Positions 41,150 through 52,734 of a DNA stretch of 64,000 bases are shown here, piece by piece. Where the stretch lies: positions 105,693,904-105,757,903 of the forward strand of contig CM060968.1 in the NCBI GenBank assembly GCA_030765045.1. The letters are read 5' to 3'. Every line of letters starts with the position of its first letter. The first letter of the stretch is position 1. The notes below the pieces were generated by a model that was not told the origin of the DNA, made no database searches, and was given only the letters and a program-made list of their open reading frames with translations. This stretch comes from Tenodera sinensis (Eukaryota > Arthropoda > Insecta > Mantodea > Mantidae). A program made the translations under genes and the position numbers.

Positions 41150-41325
41150 AAATAAGACTGAAACATTGAATGCCATAGCCGGGATTTGAACTCAGAATCT
41201 TTCGGTCCGGTTGCTCTAACCATCGATTTACCATAGTCAATAAATTTTCCAGCAGACTCGCACTTTTCAATTAAACCACAAAGAACTCTCAAGAGTCATG
41301 TTAGCTCATGGTAGCTAGTGTGAAA
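41150..41325 (-). mobile_element. tRNA-derived SINE, family SB, old
   Basis: Minus strand: GATGGTTAGAGCAACCGG (A-box region), GAGTTCAAATCCCGGC (B box). The upstream module GTGGTTTAATTGAAAAGTGC and CTGCTGGAAAATTTATTG matches the other SB copies. Confidence 0.7.
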
Positions 41326-41666
41326 CAACAATTAATTGCTGAGCTTTAATTTGTAACATGCTATAATGACTGCGAAAATCCAAAAATGGAGGGAGCAGCG
41401 GTTGTTAAAAGTACAAGTAACATTTCAAGCAGTCTGACCTCTTAGATAAATTGTCTAAGGGATAGACAGAATTTATATGGCAAGGTCAAACCATTGAATG
41501 ATATGTATTTTATAAATACTATATCGCAAGATGTTAAATTCTACAAAAAATAACCTAAAATATATCCACTTCGATTTGTGTACTTCGACTTACTCAGTAC
41601 TACCAACTGAGGAAATGAAAGAATTCATGTAATTTCGACTTCCTCTTGTTGTTATAACAGAAAGCC
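41326..41666. other. Spacer without recognised genes
   Basis: Nothing recognised. Confidence 0.45.
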
Positions 41667-41871
41667 TGTTTATAATCTCAAATAAATCTCACTTTACTTT
41701 TAACATTAACAAACAACCTTTGTTCTAGAAAAATACACCGATTATTAAAAGAACAATTGTTAAAAACACAATGAAATGCAGTGCTATTTTGATACTTAAT
41801 CGATTGTAATGTGTAATAAATTGTTTCTCAATGATTTATGGGATACAGTTGGCGACACTGACAACAAAAAA
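41667..41871. repeat. Rep3 dispersed repeat, copy b
   Basis: Same-orientation match to 17716-17930; the best conserved part is the right end, TGGGATACAGTTGGCGACAC. Confidence 0.75.
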
Positions 41872-42884
41872 TGACAATAGCCTGCCTGAAATCGCTGGGA
41901 ACAACCTAGCTGGAGCATTCTAGAACGAAGAAATGCCTTACTCGCTTAAATCAATGAAAACGGTAAAAAAAAGTTGAAAGTTCTTGGTAAACGAATGAAA
42001 AAGGTTTCTACGTTAGAGAGGAGAAAAACGATCAAGTAACCGTTTGAGTAAAGGTGGTCAAGACGTACTAATACGGGGAACGCACAGATTCCTTGGCAAG
42101 ATTTGACGCTCTCCAAAAATACCATTACACAGTTTATACAATTACACAGTTTGACGTGTACTTGGGATATTTAAGAATGAGTCATAACGTAATTGTGACG
42201 TCAAGGAGCAGAATACTGAGTAAATAGCAATAAGCATATTAAAATAAACAGTCAATCTACAGAAATCATGAGAAATAAAGCTGGGTCATAACTACCGGTA
42301 ACGGTAACGACAACCAGAACGAGATAGTTAAAATACATGTACTCAAATGGGAGTATTCACAACCAAAGGTAAGTTTTCCCGGTCTCCGGTAACGGGAAAC
42401 AAGATTTCACCAAATGTCAAATTTTTCGTTCTCGTTTCTGTGCACGGAATGCTGGATTCATGTTAGAATGTTCGCTGTAGAAATTATTCAAGGCAGCCAT
42501 GAGACAGCCTCCAGAACTCTCTCTAGTCGCAAGTTCTGAAGAATATCATTGGTGAGTTAGAAACAAATAAATTCCCAATCGATCTCCACTTTCTATCGAT
42601 AATATGCATTGCCGAAATAGACGAATGTCTATTCGCTGCGTGCTATTACAGGAAGGTCCCAAGATAGTAACCATTGTCGCCGTTGTAATAATGGGTTAGG
42701 AAACCTTGGCCACGTGTTGGTGTCTGCCCTCTCCGGAAGTCTGCAGAAAGTTGACATAAAATTAGATCCTATACTTTCTTTCTTTCTTTACCTGATTACC
42801 CTCCCCTTATGTAGGACTTACCCCCTAGGTCGTACAAGCCAGGGTCAGACCTCTGTTGGGAAGCAGAGAAACTTATGGAACGGG
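41872..42884. other. Spacer without recognised genes
   Basis: Nothing recognised; includes mixed-composition DNA at 42440-42790. Confidence 0.4.
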
Positions 42885-42975
42885 TAGAGTGAAGACCTTG
42901 AAGCGGGTGGTCAGGCAAGCACCAGGTATGATGGTGAGGAAAATGGTGCAGGCGAAATCGATAATTGGAAAGATG
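42885..42975 (-). mobile_element. SINE tail fragment, family SD
   Basis: GCGGGTGGTCAGGCAAGCAC, CAGGTATGATGGTGAGGAA and CGAAATCGATAA match the tRNA-distal part of the SINE at 55665-55882. The tRNA-like head is absent. Confidence 0.65.
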
Positions 42976-44733
42976 ATAAGTGTCGAATCTATGAACCTAC
43001 CATCCTATATTACCTTGAGAGATATAAGTTGAGATCTATTGAAGTTATTGGACTAATATAATGAGCTAACAGGGACTAAACTAGCTTTTCTTTGCTAATT
43101 TTTGCAAAAAAATTCGTCTGCGCCCCGATTTTATGTACAATATTGCATTTCTTGCACTCGATCAAGATCTTGTTGATATCTATTGAAGTTACTGAATTAA
43201 TATAGTGGTTGGGCTAATAGAGACCATAACTAGCTTCTTCACTCATTTTTTTAAAAAAAATATTTGCAAGGTTCGATCCAGATCCAGAATTATATATATA
43301 TATATACTAATAAATATAATCTCTAAATATAATAATAAATAGTATTATATTAATAAATTAATATGTGTCTGCAAAAATATTTTTGGGAGTAGGGGCACAA
43401 TGAACACTACATATTATAAGCGATGTCTTACACCATATTAGGCAACGTTCACACACAGACACACACACACACACGCACGCACGCGCACGCACACGCACAC
43501 GCAAATTTCTTTTTCACCAAGCTTCGGGGCGTTTCCTTATATCACATGTTTATGTCGATGATGATGATAATAATAAATTAATTAATTAACAAGAAGAAGA
43601 ATTTTCTAATAGAGAAACTGTATATCCAAAATAAATAAACCTCTTTTGCTATCCGATTTTTCAGGGAAAGAATATGCAGATTTCTTTTGTTTGGAGACAA
43701 TAATTAGTAGGTATAAAAAATCTATTTCCGCAACAGAAACTACCCTTACCTCTATGTGAATGTAAATAAACACCTGCAATAACCCGCCCCCAGGACAGGC
43801 TCAAATACTAGATAAGAAAGTTCTCCTTCCGTTTCCCTCAACAGCTCTCGCCCATCGAAAAACATTTGGAGCCGGCTATGCTACCGCTAAGTTATACAAG
43901 AAAGGAATCACAGTTAGGAACCCATGCATACTCAACAACCAATCTTTACAACCGAATGATTTCGCATTGTAACTGCTGCTCTCGGCGCTAGGTGGCTTTC
44001 GGGCGTCCGCTGTCTTCCGTCAGGGAGAGATGCTTAGGCGGTTCCGGAGCCGCAGTGTGGTGGCTGAAGAGATCTCAGCACTTATTAGGGACTTCTGCGA
44101 ATCTCAGTGGCCCATCTAACTACGGCCCTGTGGCTCCTTCGGTTCTCTGACTTCATTCAGCCTCCTCAGGTGTGTTAGCCCACAAGAGATGTGCGCAGGC
44201 CGAGGTATGCGAGATATCCTCTCCGTGTATGTACCCCTTAACCTATAATAAGAAGTATAAAAATGTGATCTACTAACTATAGTGAGTAGAGAACGTCATA
44301 TGAGGCGTTGCTTTTGTTTTAACATCGCTCTGACTTCTTCGTCGTACTGAGAAGGTTAGTTTAAGTTGTTGGTTTGAGTTGTGTACGCCATAAATGATCT
44401 TAGTAGGGTAGTTGGCTTTACGGACCACATATATTAAATCGACTACGGTCCTCTATATAGTAGGTTTAAGCTCCGTTACGTTTTCAACAATCCTTTAATT
44501 TCTCCTTAGTCCTCTGAACCTCTTTCCATCCCTTATAGGTAGGTATCTCTAACTCACCAATACTGCAAAAAAGAAAAAAACATCGAACTTTTAATTTACA
44601 TGACTGTCAATGAGTAAATTATACGAAGTTATAAATTGTGCAATGGATGCAGTAAATAATAAAATTATAATGCATAAATGTTAATTATATTGAATTTTCA
44701 GTAATGGTCAGAAATGGGAGCTAATGACCGATC
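42976..44733. other. Spacer with small simple repeats
   Basis: (TA)n at 43291-43306 and a CA/CG tract at 43450-43503 that shows no Rep1 flanks. 43970-44220 is GC-richer, with no recognised coding motif. Confidence 0.45.
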
Positions 44734-44880
44734 ATGTTTAAGATAATTCTTTCTTTCTTCCCTTCCTGCTTTCATTCCTTTCTTTGTTTCCTTTCCCTCC
44801 TTCGTTCCTTCCTTCCATTTCTTTCTATCTTTCTATCTTTCTTTCTATCTATCTTTCTTTCTTTCTTCCTTCCTTCCTTC
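44734..44880. repeat. Polypyrimidine CTTT/CTTC-rich tract
   Basis: Degenerate pyrimidine-rich DNA (CTTTCTTTC, CTTCCTTCC words) leading into the 8-bp array. Confidence 0.85.
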
Positions 44881-45600
44881 CTTTCTCTCTTTCTCTCTTT
44901 CTCTCTTTCTCTCTTTCTCTCTTTCTCTCTTTCTCTCTTTCTCGCTTTCTCGCTTTCTCGCTTTCTCGCTTTCTCGCTTTCTCGCTTTCTCGCTTTCTCG
45001 CTTTCTCGCTTTCTCGCTTTCTCGCTTTCTCGCTTTCTCGCTTTCTCGCTTTCTCGCTTTCTCGCTTTCTCGCTTTCTCGCTTTCTCGCTTTCTCGCTTT
45101 CTCGCTTTCTCGCTTTCTCGCTTTCTCGCTTTCTCGCTTTCTCGCTTTCTCGCTTTCTCGCTTTCTCGCTTTCTCGCTTTCTCGCTTTCTCGCTTTCTCG
45201 CTTTCTCGCTTTCTCGCTTTCTCGCTTTCTCGCTTTCTCGCTTTCTCGCTTTCTCGCTTTCTCGCTTTCTCGCTTTCTCGCTTTCTCGCTTTCTCGCTTT
45301 CTCGCTTTCTCGCTTTCTCGCTTTCTCGCTTTCTCGCTTTCTCGCTTTCTCGCTTTCTCCCTTTCTCCCTTTCTCCCTTTCTCCCTTTCTCCCTTTCTCC
45401 CTTTCTCCCTTTCTCCCTTTCTCCCTTTCTCCCTTTCTCCCTTTCTCCCTTTCTCCCTTTCTCCCTTTCTCCCTTTCTCCCTTTCTCCCTTTCTCCCTTT
45501 CTCCCTTTCTCCCTTTCTCCCTTTCTCCCTTTCTCCCTTTCTCCCTTTCTCCCTTTCTCCCTTTCTCCCTTTCTCCCTTTCTCCCTTTCTCTCTTTCTTT
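44881..45600. repeat. 8-bp tandem array in three pure blocks
   Basis: Seven CTTTCTCT (44881-44936), 52 CTTTCTCG (44937-45352), 29 CTTTCTCC (45353-45584), then CTTTCTCT and CTTTCTTT. No unit of one type is found inside another block. Frames of up to 293 codons across it (FLAFSLSR- and ARKRESEK-like) are artefacts. Confidence 0.98.
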
Positions 45601-46398
45601 CTCTCTCTGGCATGAACCTTTATGCCCTTTAAGCTAGTTGGTTATGTCGGACTAAAGGAATTGGGTGAATATGCTTATAAGAGCAAGGGAAGAACGATGG
45701 ACTTTTAGTAAAGTCGGTGGTTCTAGGTCGAAGATTAACGGACCGAATAAGAACCTCCAGCCAGATAACAAACCCCCTGAACAAAATTAATCAGTGTTTC
45801 CCATGGCCTGGGTTTTACTCTGCCATCAATTTGGGTAACGACTCAGCAGCTGTCAATGCAGTGCTGCGGTTTGTTGCTCAAATTGTCTTTACCAAGCAAG
45901 TTTAACTTGTATTTTATTCGTAGCTTGTTTGCGCTTTTAGGATATTTTACCTTTTTAACGGCTTAATTTTTTTTTACGATCAGTTTTAAGTTTTAACTGT
46001 TTTAGCTTTTATCTGTTTTAACTTCCACTTTCTAACGTTTTAACGGTGGGTTGTAACGGGTGGTGAGTTGCCCAGTTTTTATCTTTTAAGGGCCCAAATG
46101 AGTGGTGTCGACGGGCCCTTAAACACCACTCACTCACTCACTCACTCACTCACTCTCACTCATTCTCTCACTCACTCTCACTGACACTCACTCCTTCACT
46201 CATAGATGAGGGGTTTAGCCTGCGACGATTGGGTATTCAAAATGGTGTTTATAATAAAATTAAAACCACCCTTAAAATAATTGCATGCCTACTTCTAGTT
46301 CCCCATAGTATAAATTGATTAAGTCGCAATGAACAATAAATGAATACTCAATCAGAAAGATCAAACAAGAACACATCTTTTGGAGTTGCACGTAATTT
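45601..46398. other. Spacer; interleaved inverted repeats and CTCA tract
   Basis: No coding motif recognised. At 46085-46132 two perfect inverted repeats are interleaved: TTTAAGGGCCC with GGGCCCTTAAA, and TGAGTGGTGT with ACACCACTCA. This is followed by a (CACT)n tract with imperfections to about 46200. Function unknown. Confidence 0.7.
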
Positions 46399-46877
46399 AA
46401 AAATCTGATGTGTTGCACTCACATGACTTTCTCTACCCTTGTACTAACTATCCTTACATATCCTTATTTCCCTATCTTCTCCATGTTAGTCGAGATAAAC
46501 ATCTGTAGAAATTACCATAGCGCTAAATTTCTGGTAGGTACAAGGGGAATATTGGGAATACCGTAAGCTCTGAGCGACAGTCAACTCTTTTAAAGCTGGT
46601 TGCTATGTGCAGGCTTTGAAATTCTGTTCTTTTTACACACATAGGATACAAAAAGTGAGTAACGAACCTCCATTTGACGAAAGTTTTATTCCAAAACTCA
46701 CACAAATAACAATGAATATCTACGGAATGTTTCACTCTAAAAATTTATTTGGGCATAGATTGTGTGTTTTAGCAAGATCTACATTTTTGGTATAGTAACA
46801 TTTTGTCTATCTCGATATCGAAGTTTTAGTGGAATACAATACTTCCTCTACTTTACTATACGTAGTAGAGAAAGTAA
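46399..46877 (+). mobile_element. Rep1 deletion derivative with both ends
   Basis: Perfect 5' end (TAAAAATCTGATGTGTTGCA and CTCACATGACTTTCTCTAC), older-subfamily block GTTGCTATGTGCAGG, then an abrupt jump at TTTGTCTATCTCGATATCG from the mid-element to the 3' region, and an intact AGTAGAGAAAGTAAA end. The CA tract and about 430 bp are missing. ATCTC at 46809-46813 is shared by both sides of the deletion. Confidence 0.92.
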
Positions 46878-47483
46878 ATAGAAACAGGAACAAATGAAAC
46901 AGTTGTTTAAGGCTGCAATTTTATTAATAATTCCGTTATAAAATTATTGGAATTTCCAAATGAGTGTAATATTCTTAGACTAAATTTTTCCTCAATTATA
47001 GTAACACTTTTACTGTACTATACAAGTGATTATTTACAGCAAATACCGTCAGTTTGTAATTCTTAAAATGTCATAAGAGGTATTAAAATATTGCATCGTC
47101 AAAATGTTATAAGTTGTGCGTCTATCGGCTCTTTGGACAAAGTTTGTTGTCCAATAAGCATAACAACAATATCAATCTCCAATGATCAAACAAAGGATGT
47201 GCGAGCACATGCATCTGATTTCTTTCCGAACAACTCGATACTCTAGACATCTCTTCTGGCATTAACCGTGATAATTAATGAATACTTATGCGTATGTAAA
47301 TGCAATAGAAAGTTTGTATCAAATATGAAAGTAGAGCAATGTCACTGCAACAAGGTCGGGAGGAAAGAATCACTTCACTTTTCTGCAATTAAGTGTTATT
47401 CAAATCGGTTCGAAAACGTATAGCTCTAAATAGCCGTTCTAGAATAAGCTTGTTTTTCAAGGGGAGTGAGTAGTATAACATGA
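46878..47483. other. AT-rich spacer
   Basis: Nothing recognised. Confidence 0.45.
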
Positions 47484-47570
47484 ACAAATCTAATGTATCA
47501 CAGTCATATGACTTTTCCTACCCTTGTAAACTCTTACCCCTATACCTTCTTGTAAATCTGTTTAAAACAG
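47484..47570 (+). mobile_element. Rep1 5'-end fragment, old
   Basis: ACAAATCTAATGTATCACAG then TCATATGACTTTTCCTACCC and TGTAAACTCTTACCCCTATA match the 5' end; later sequence diverges. Confidence 0.7.
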
Positions 47571-47759
47571 ACAGTTCCTTTAAAATAAATTTTTTGTGCC
47601 GTAAGCCATTTCCGAGGTGTTTTTTATTATTAATGATTCGAGCTTTTCCATACTTCAATTGTTTCATTTTTATGTTCTTTGGTCATATCGGGGATTTGAC
47701 TTGAGTAACATCGCTAACTGTAGCGTTTCTTGGCGTTTGTTTTTATCATTTTTAACTTT

Positions 47760-47905
47760 AAACACACCCACATTTGCTCCCACATTCATACTTTCATATT
47801 AGGAAATTATTCCAGTTACATAAACCTTCGCAATCTCACTTGAAAATCGAATCTGGAATCTCTCAGCTGAGAACGATGGCCTCTGTACCACAATACTGTT
47901 TTATT
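47760..47905 (-). mobile_element. tRNA-derived SINE, family SA, old
   Basis: Minus strand: a head with TTCCAGATTCGATTTTC (weak B box), then GGAATAATTTCC, GAAAGTATGAATGTGGGAGC and GTGGGTGTGT, parallel to the body of the SINE at 8653. Confidence 0.55.
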
Positions 47906-48544
47906 CTTTTAAAGTTCTTGAGATAGTCAATTGTAACTCCTGATTGCATGGAAAAACTATTAATGGTTACCTGCGAAAATTGGCGAAAATTCTAGAAAAT
48001 ATAGATTTTTGGAGCTTTGCACGTAGATGTTCTTGTAGATTAGTAGGCATACTTTAATTAAATGACCGTCTGTATATGCTAATGGCCTTTTAAATAATTT
48101 AAAAAAATGTTTCTATAATGTATTATAGCATGCAAATGTTCAAAATGTTCCTCGTGATTCTGTATTCCAGCAATCTGTTTGATTTTTGCACATTAAATCC
48201 TTAAATAGTGGTTTACAAAATAAATAATTAACCGTTTTTGGCTGTGTTATTTATCCAAGTTAAATTATTTACGAAAATATTTCAACAAGTTCAGTCTACT
48301 TAATTTTTGTCATGCTTTTGCACAAATACATAGTTCTCTCTTACTGACGTTAACACAGTCTCCAGTCCTTTGTGAAATTGCAATTCAACCCAACCCTGAC
48401 CGTCCTTTGTTGTGTTATCGTTACCGTGGGCTTGCACCATAGTATTTTAACAATTATTCCAATCTCTAAAATATAATAAAATGTTGAATGAGCTATCTAT
48501 GTATTTTTAAATATTTACAATAATAAGTCACCATTGGGTTAATT
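47906..48544. other. AT-rich spacer
   Basis: Nothing recognised. Confidence 0.45.
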
Positions 48545-48660
48545 GTCTCTGATGTGAGACTGACTTAGTGGTTTACCGGGAAGGTCTGTGGTTCAGATTC
48601 CAGCTCTGGAATTGAATTTTTCAGTTCCGATTCTACCTCTCAAAGTTATTTATTTTTTCT
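48545..48660 (+). mobile_element. tRNA-derived SINE, family SB, deleted
   Basis: TCTCTGATGTGAGAC directly joins GACTTAGTGGTTTACCGGG, so the middle of the upstream module is deleted. The B box TGGTTCAGATTCC and TTTTTCAGTTCCGATTCTACC follow. Confidence 0.65.
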
Positions 48661-48984
48661 GCAATAATACTAATTTGCTAGACTCTTATGTAATAAACTT
48701 TACAAAGTGGTACTCCTGGAATGTAAATCTCAAATGTTGTTACAACATTTTGGAAACTGAGTCGCAAAGAGTCTTATGTGGTAACAAATGAAACTGATTA
48801 TTTGGGAAATATAGGACTTGAAATTTTCTCAAGTTGGTCCTCTTAATCCCAGCACATAGCGTCCAGTTCTTAAACATTTGACTATTGCTATTACTTTTGT
48901 ATTTATAACCAAATGCATAATGTAACTATTGCTGCAAAGATTTGTTTCAATTAAAATGAAGTGGACGGAGAAATACGGTTTCAT
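48661..48984. other. AT-rich spacer
   Basis: Nothing recognised. Confidence 0.4.
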
Positions 48985-49190
48985 AAAAATAATTTATCCA
49001 ATCCTAGCACTAAACGGCTTATTATGGCGGCACAAATCGTGCGAAATTATGCTATTACCACGGCAACAGGACAACAATGACCTAATCACCACTACAATCG
49101 TTTTCTTCAATGTGCCTGTAAGAAAACATGAAATCGCTATTCTCGCAAGTGCAGCGACATTGAAACACAAGAATCGCCTCATCTGGAGAG
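48985..49190 (-). repeat. Rep2 dispersed repeat, copy c
   Basis: On the minus strand, GCGATTCTTGTGTTTCAATG, GCTGCACTTGCGAGAATAGC, GTGGTGATTAGGTCATTG, GTTGCCGTGGTAAT and AATAAGCCGTTTAGTGCTAG match Rep2 at 54650-54890 in order. A 121-codon plus-strand frame (48929-49294) lies antisense to this repeat and is not a gene. Confidence 0.75.
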
Positions 49191-49254
49191 CACATTTGAT
49201 TTCTTTGGCTTATATCTTACGAAAACTTCAAGAAATAGAAGAAAAACTTACCAA

Positions 49255-49309
49255 AAAAGACAAAACTCGACTGAGGGTAAAGAAAGCCATGTGAATGTAA
49301 TACATCTGC
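49255..49309 (-). mobile_element. Rep1 5'-terminal fragment beside Rep2
   Basis: GGGTAAAGAAAGCCATGTGA, ATGTAATACATCTGCTTT is a diverged Rep1 5' end in minus orientation. It stands on the 5' side of Rep2 copy c, the same relation seen at 54075-55008. Confidence 0.65.
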
Positions 49310-49315
49310 TTTGAA

Positions 49316-49812
49316 CATCGCAATACGAGACCCAAAAATTCGATGTGGAGATTTCACCAGAAATATATGTTTTGAGACCCTGAATAAAAAAAAAAAGCAT
49401 TTTTAGAAAAAGGTAGGTGTATGTGTCTGTCAGTCTGTGGGCAGCATAACTCAAAAACGAAAAGTCGCTTAGAAACCAAAGTTGGTATTTAAGTTTAATG
49501 TCTTTCAAAGATGCGACACGAAGATTTTGAAGAAAATAGCCCTACCCTAAACTACCCTTTACATGAAAAAGTTTTCGAAAATTTTGATTTTCTTGAAAAT
49601 AGTCCTAACGATTTTGATTAAAATGCCATGCTTTTTTAGATATTTTGATAACAAGTGAAATGTATATTTTGAATTTTCTGGCTATAGCCTATGTAGTCCT
49701 GTTTACTCTGGATGACTTATGAATAACTCGTTAACTGTAAGACAGACAAAATCTTACTGTACAAAAAATGTAGATCTTGCTAAAACACAATTTATGTTCC
49801 AATATTTTTTTT

Positions 49813-49848
<36 letters not shown>

Positions 49849-50003
49849 ATAAACCATTTCGGAGATATTTCTTGTTATTTGTGCCAGTTTCGGAAAACAA
49901 AACTTTCGTGAAATGTGACATCGTTGTTCATTTTTTATATGTTCAGCGTGCAAAGAGAACGGAATCTAGAGCAAGTTATGTGAGTGCAACACATCAGATT
50001 TTT
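49316..50003 (-). mobile_element. Rep1 copy with T-tract and 5' deletion
   Basis: Starts within the 3' region (ACCCAAAAATTCGATGTGG) without the hairpin and reaches the 5' end CATCAGATTTTT. A deletion joins GGAATC to TAGAGCAAGTTATGTGAG. T-tract 49804-49844. Confidence 0.88.
49804..49844. repeat. Poly(T) tract inside Rep1
   Basis: T run with one C, at the same Rep1 site as the tract at 19188-19242 (next to AATAAACCATTTCGG here, GTGGGCCATTTCC there). Confidence 0.9.
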
Positions 50004-50853
50004 ATCCTACAACTGGCAACCCTGTATATGACAATGCGAGAACATTTGTGTATCTTTTATGCTGTGTGTACAATGCTGGCTTAAACAACTTTGTACAAAT
50101 GAAAAAATGCCTGTGTAATGTTTCGTTATGCTTTAGAAGGTTTCGTGCATACGCACTGCTACACATAACAATCAAGGCTCATTCGTCTTGTCCAGCAGGA
50201 AGAGGAGGAAAAAGAAAAAGGATTATCGGTAAGGTCATCTGTTGAGTGTGAGGAGAACTACGGCAATATGTCGGTTTCCGATCAGGTTCGCCGTCATTAC
50301 CGTCCACGCTACATCCCGATATTATTACGATTATTATTGTGATTATTGTATTTTGATAAATTAGGGTTCGTCCTTCATAAATAACGTGTGGAGCCCTCTT
50401 AACCCGCAATGAGCAGAGTGACTGAGTAATTATATGAATTAGGACGGGTGAGAAAATATTTTTTCCCCTATGTCGGGAAATAAGTGCTACGCGGTCGACA
50501 GGTTGACATATACAAGAACAGGTTAGATACGTGTTTCTCTCTTTTAAAGAAAGTTACAGGTTTTGTTTGTTCTCGTATCCGGTCGGCTTGACCCTCGCAT
50601 TGCCTTCTGCTTTCTCCTAGTCCATCCATTTTTTACCCCAGTAATTGTGGAATCTCAGGTTTTGTATGTAGGTCTCCGGGAAACAGACTTTGTAGTCTCC
50701 AGTCCTATCTAAGGCCCCTTTTATGCACGCGATTTTGTGTCGTGCGACTGGATCTTAAAGTATATCGAGTTAAATTAAAGCTTATAGCATGTGATGCCAA
50801 ATTTTCTGTGTCGCACGACTTCAAAATCACGTCATATGGTGTTTTAGTTTGCA

Positions 50854-50857
<4 letters not shown>
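50004..50857. other. Spacer without recognised genes
   Basis: Mixed composition; frames at 50048-50409 have no recognised motif. Confidence 0.4.

Positions 50858-50946
<89 letters not shown>
50858..50946. repeat. (CA)n microsatellite
   Basis: About 89 bp of pure CA just upstream of Rep4 copy b. Its flanks are not Rep1. Confidence 0.97.
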
Positions 50947-50948
<2 letters not shown>

Positions 50949-50966
50949 TTCATATATATTTATATA

Positions 50967-51314
50967 GGGTGTCCCAAAATTAGGCCGACAAACTTTGAGA
51001 GCTGATAGATAACATTATTTTAAACACTTTTTGTTCATGAATTTTTTTTTGCTGCGGTGCTTCGTTTAAGCGCTAGACGAGTTAATGTCATAGACTCCCA
51101 CCCAGTTTAGTATTTACGACAAAATCAACAATGCAAATTAGTATTGCATTTATCTTAGTAAAACACACAATTTTAATCCAAGAAGGAAACATAGAACACA
51201 GACATCTCATTGTTTAGAGTTAATCACAGCTTTACTATTCAAAGTAAATGTTGGAACGCACGCCCATTGCGATTAACAGAAAGAGTGCATCGGCGTGCCC
51301 TATTCTGCCGTACT
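50967..51314 (+). repeat. Rep4 dispersed repeat, copy b
   Basis: Begins GGGTGTCCCAAAATTAGGCC directly after TATATA, as in many TA-targeting mariner-type elements (inference). 50967-51233 matches the reverse complement of 34358-34641. The 81-bp module 51234-51314 follows in the opposite relative orientation to copy a. The other terminus cannot be seen; a SINE follows. Confidence 0.75.
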
Positions 51315-51435
51315 CTGGCAAAGACACCAGCCGTATGACTTTCCAGGCTAAGGGAAAACTGCGGAAGAAACCAAGATTCGAACTCGGGAGCTCTTGAATG
51401 TGAGACAGATACCTACCACCACACTACACAGGTGG
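51315..51435 (-). mobile_element. tRNA-derived SINE fragment
   Basis: Minus strand: CACCTGTGTAGTGTGGTGGTA (A-box region) then GAGTTCGAATCTTGG (B box) and TTTCCCTTAGCCTGGAAAGT. The distal end abuts Rep4. Confidence 0.65.
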
Positions 51436-52734
51436 GCTAGCAATACGAGTAAACTATTTTGATCACAATGTGACAGCGCGACGTGCATATATTCTGAATG
51501 TCCCCTCAAAAGCACCGACAACGCTTAATATGTTGTGCGGGATGGCAAACTGATCAGTTTTAAATAGAAATCCCTGTCCGGGAATGCACAGTTTGGACTC
51601 TAGAGATCATCCAACTTTGAGAGCGAAATGTTGTGGCACTTTGATAACATTCGTTTTAGTATCTTAATAACATTCCTGTGCATGCGCTAAATTCCCCACA
51701 GAGTCCTTGGTGCGCACCCTACTGCGTTATATGTGTAACGTTTTCAACAGCAATACGACATGTACCAGTACACAGCTGCTAAAATGACCGACTTGAGCTC
51801 CAGCACACAATGTAAATGTGGGCATATTCAGATCGATGGATTGGTAGAGTTGGACCATTTCTAGGGCCAGCACGACCGGCAGTTCTGTGGAGTTGACACT
51901 TGCAGCTCTTGCGAGAGTGATGTGATTTTTGTCATTCAGGCCTTAGTCAGTTATGGATATGGAACATTTTATAGAGAAACTTCATATTCCAGCATCAATT
52001 ATAGCAGAACTGCAAGGCATTTACCTGTAGCTATGTCAGACTAATATTTTAAATAGCTTCTGAAAACTTGGGTTATAATTTTAACAGGTTTAATATTGGC
52101 GGAAATGTACATTTTGCACTGAAACAAGCGACCAACGAAGATAAAGAAATTTCCTCTCAGCTATGATGTGAAAAAAACCCACATTCCACACGCTTTTTCA
52201 AAGAACTAACAAGAACCACTTCATCGTAACTTTAGATGCGTAAATAAAGGTGAGGTTTAACGCCCATAAAACGCTTCCAGTTGCTAATATTCCACGTGGA
52301 CCATGACGCTAAAACAGTTACACAAGTCAAGGTCGTAGGGCTGAGATACGGTCACTAACTTGAAGACATTGTCTCGTTCCGGAAATGTTGCTTATAGTTT
52401 CTCAGAAAACACTTTTTATACGCAATAACTTTCAACCCACTCTCCGCCAAGTACCGCTCTTAAATTCCTTTGCTTGCGTAGCACATTTTGGCTCCAAACT
52501 TCGTAGAAATGGAAATGATTGTGGTTATAACCGTGACTTTCCTAGTGACAGAAAATAAAGATTTAATGCACATATGTCCCTCTTTGGAGAACCTTACGTT
52601 GAGTGGCTATATCCCACTCCGCTCTCCAGTGGAAGGGAGAGTCAATATCCAGTGACGACAAAGGCGATTCCATGGTCGTTTCTACGTCATACCTTGAATT
52701 TTTGGGGAATATTCTCAGAAGACCTTGATGATTC
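51436..52734. other. Spacer without recognised genes
   Basis: Fairly balanced composition but no coding motif or repeat recognised. Confidence 0.4.

Noticed and set aside
43840..43905. tRNA-like TAGCGGTAGCATAG on the minus strand
   Set aside because: No matching B box at the right distance.
44734..45632. Frames of 254-293 codons rich in Ser-Leu-Phe or Arg-Lys-Glu
   Set aside because: Translations of the CTTTCTCN array in different frames and strands.
48929..49294. 121-codon plus-strand frame with a lysine-rich end
   Set aside because: Lies antisense to Rep2 copy c and ends in a Rep1 terminus; no protein motif.
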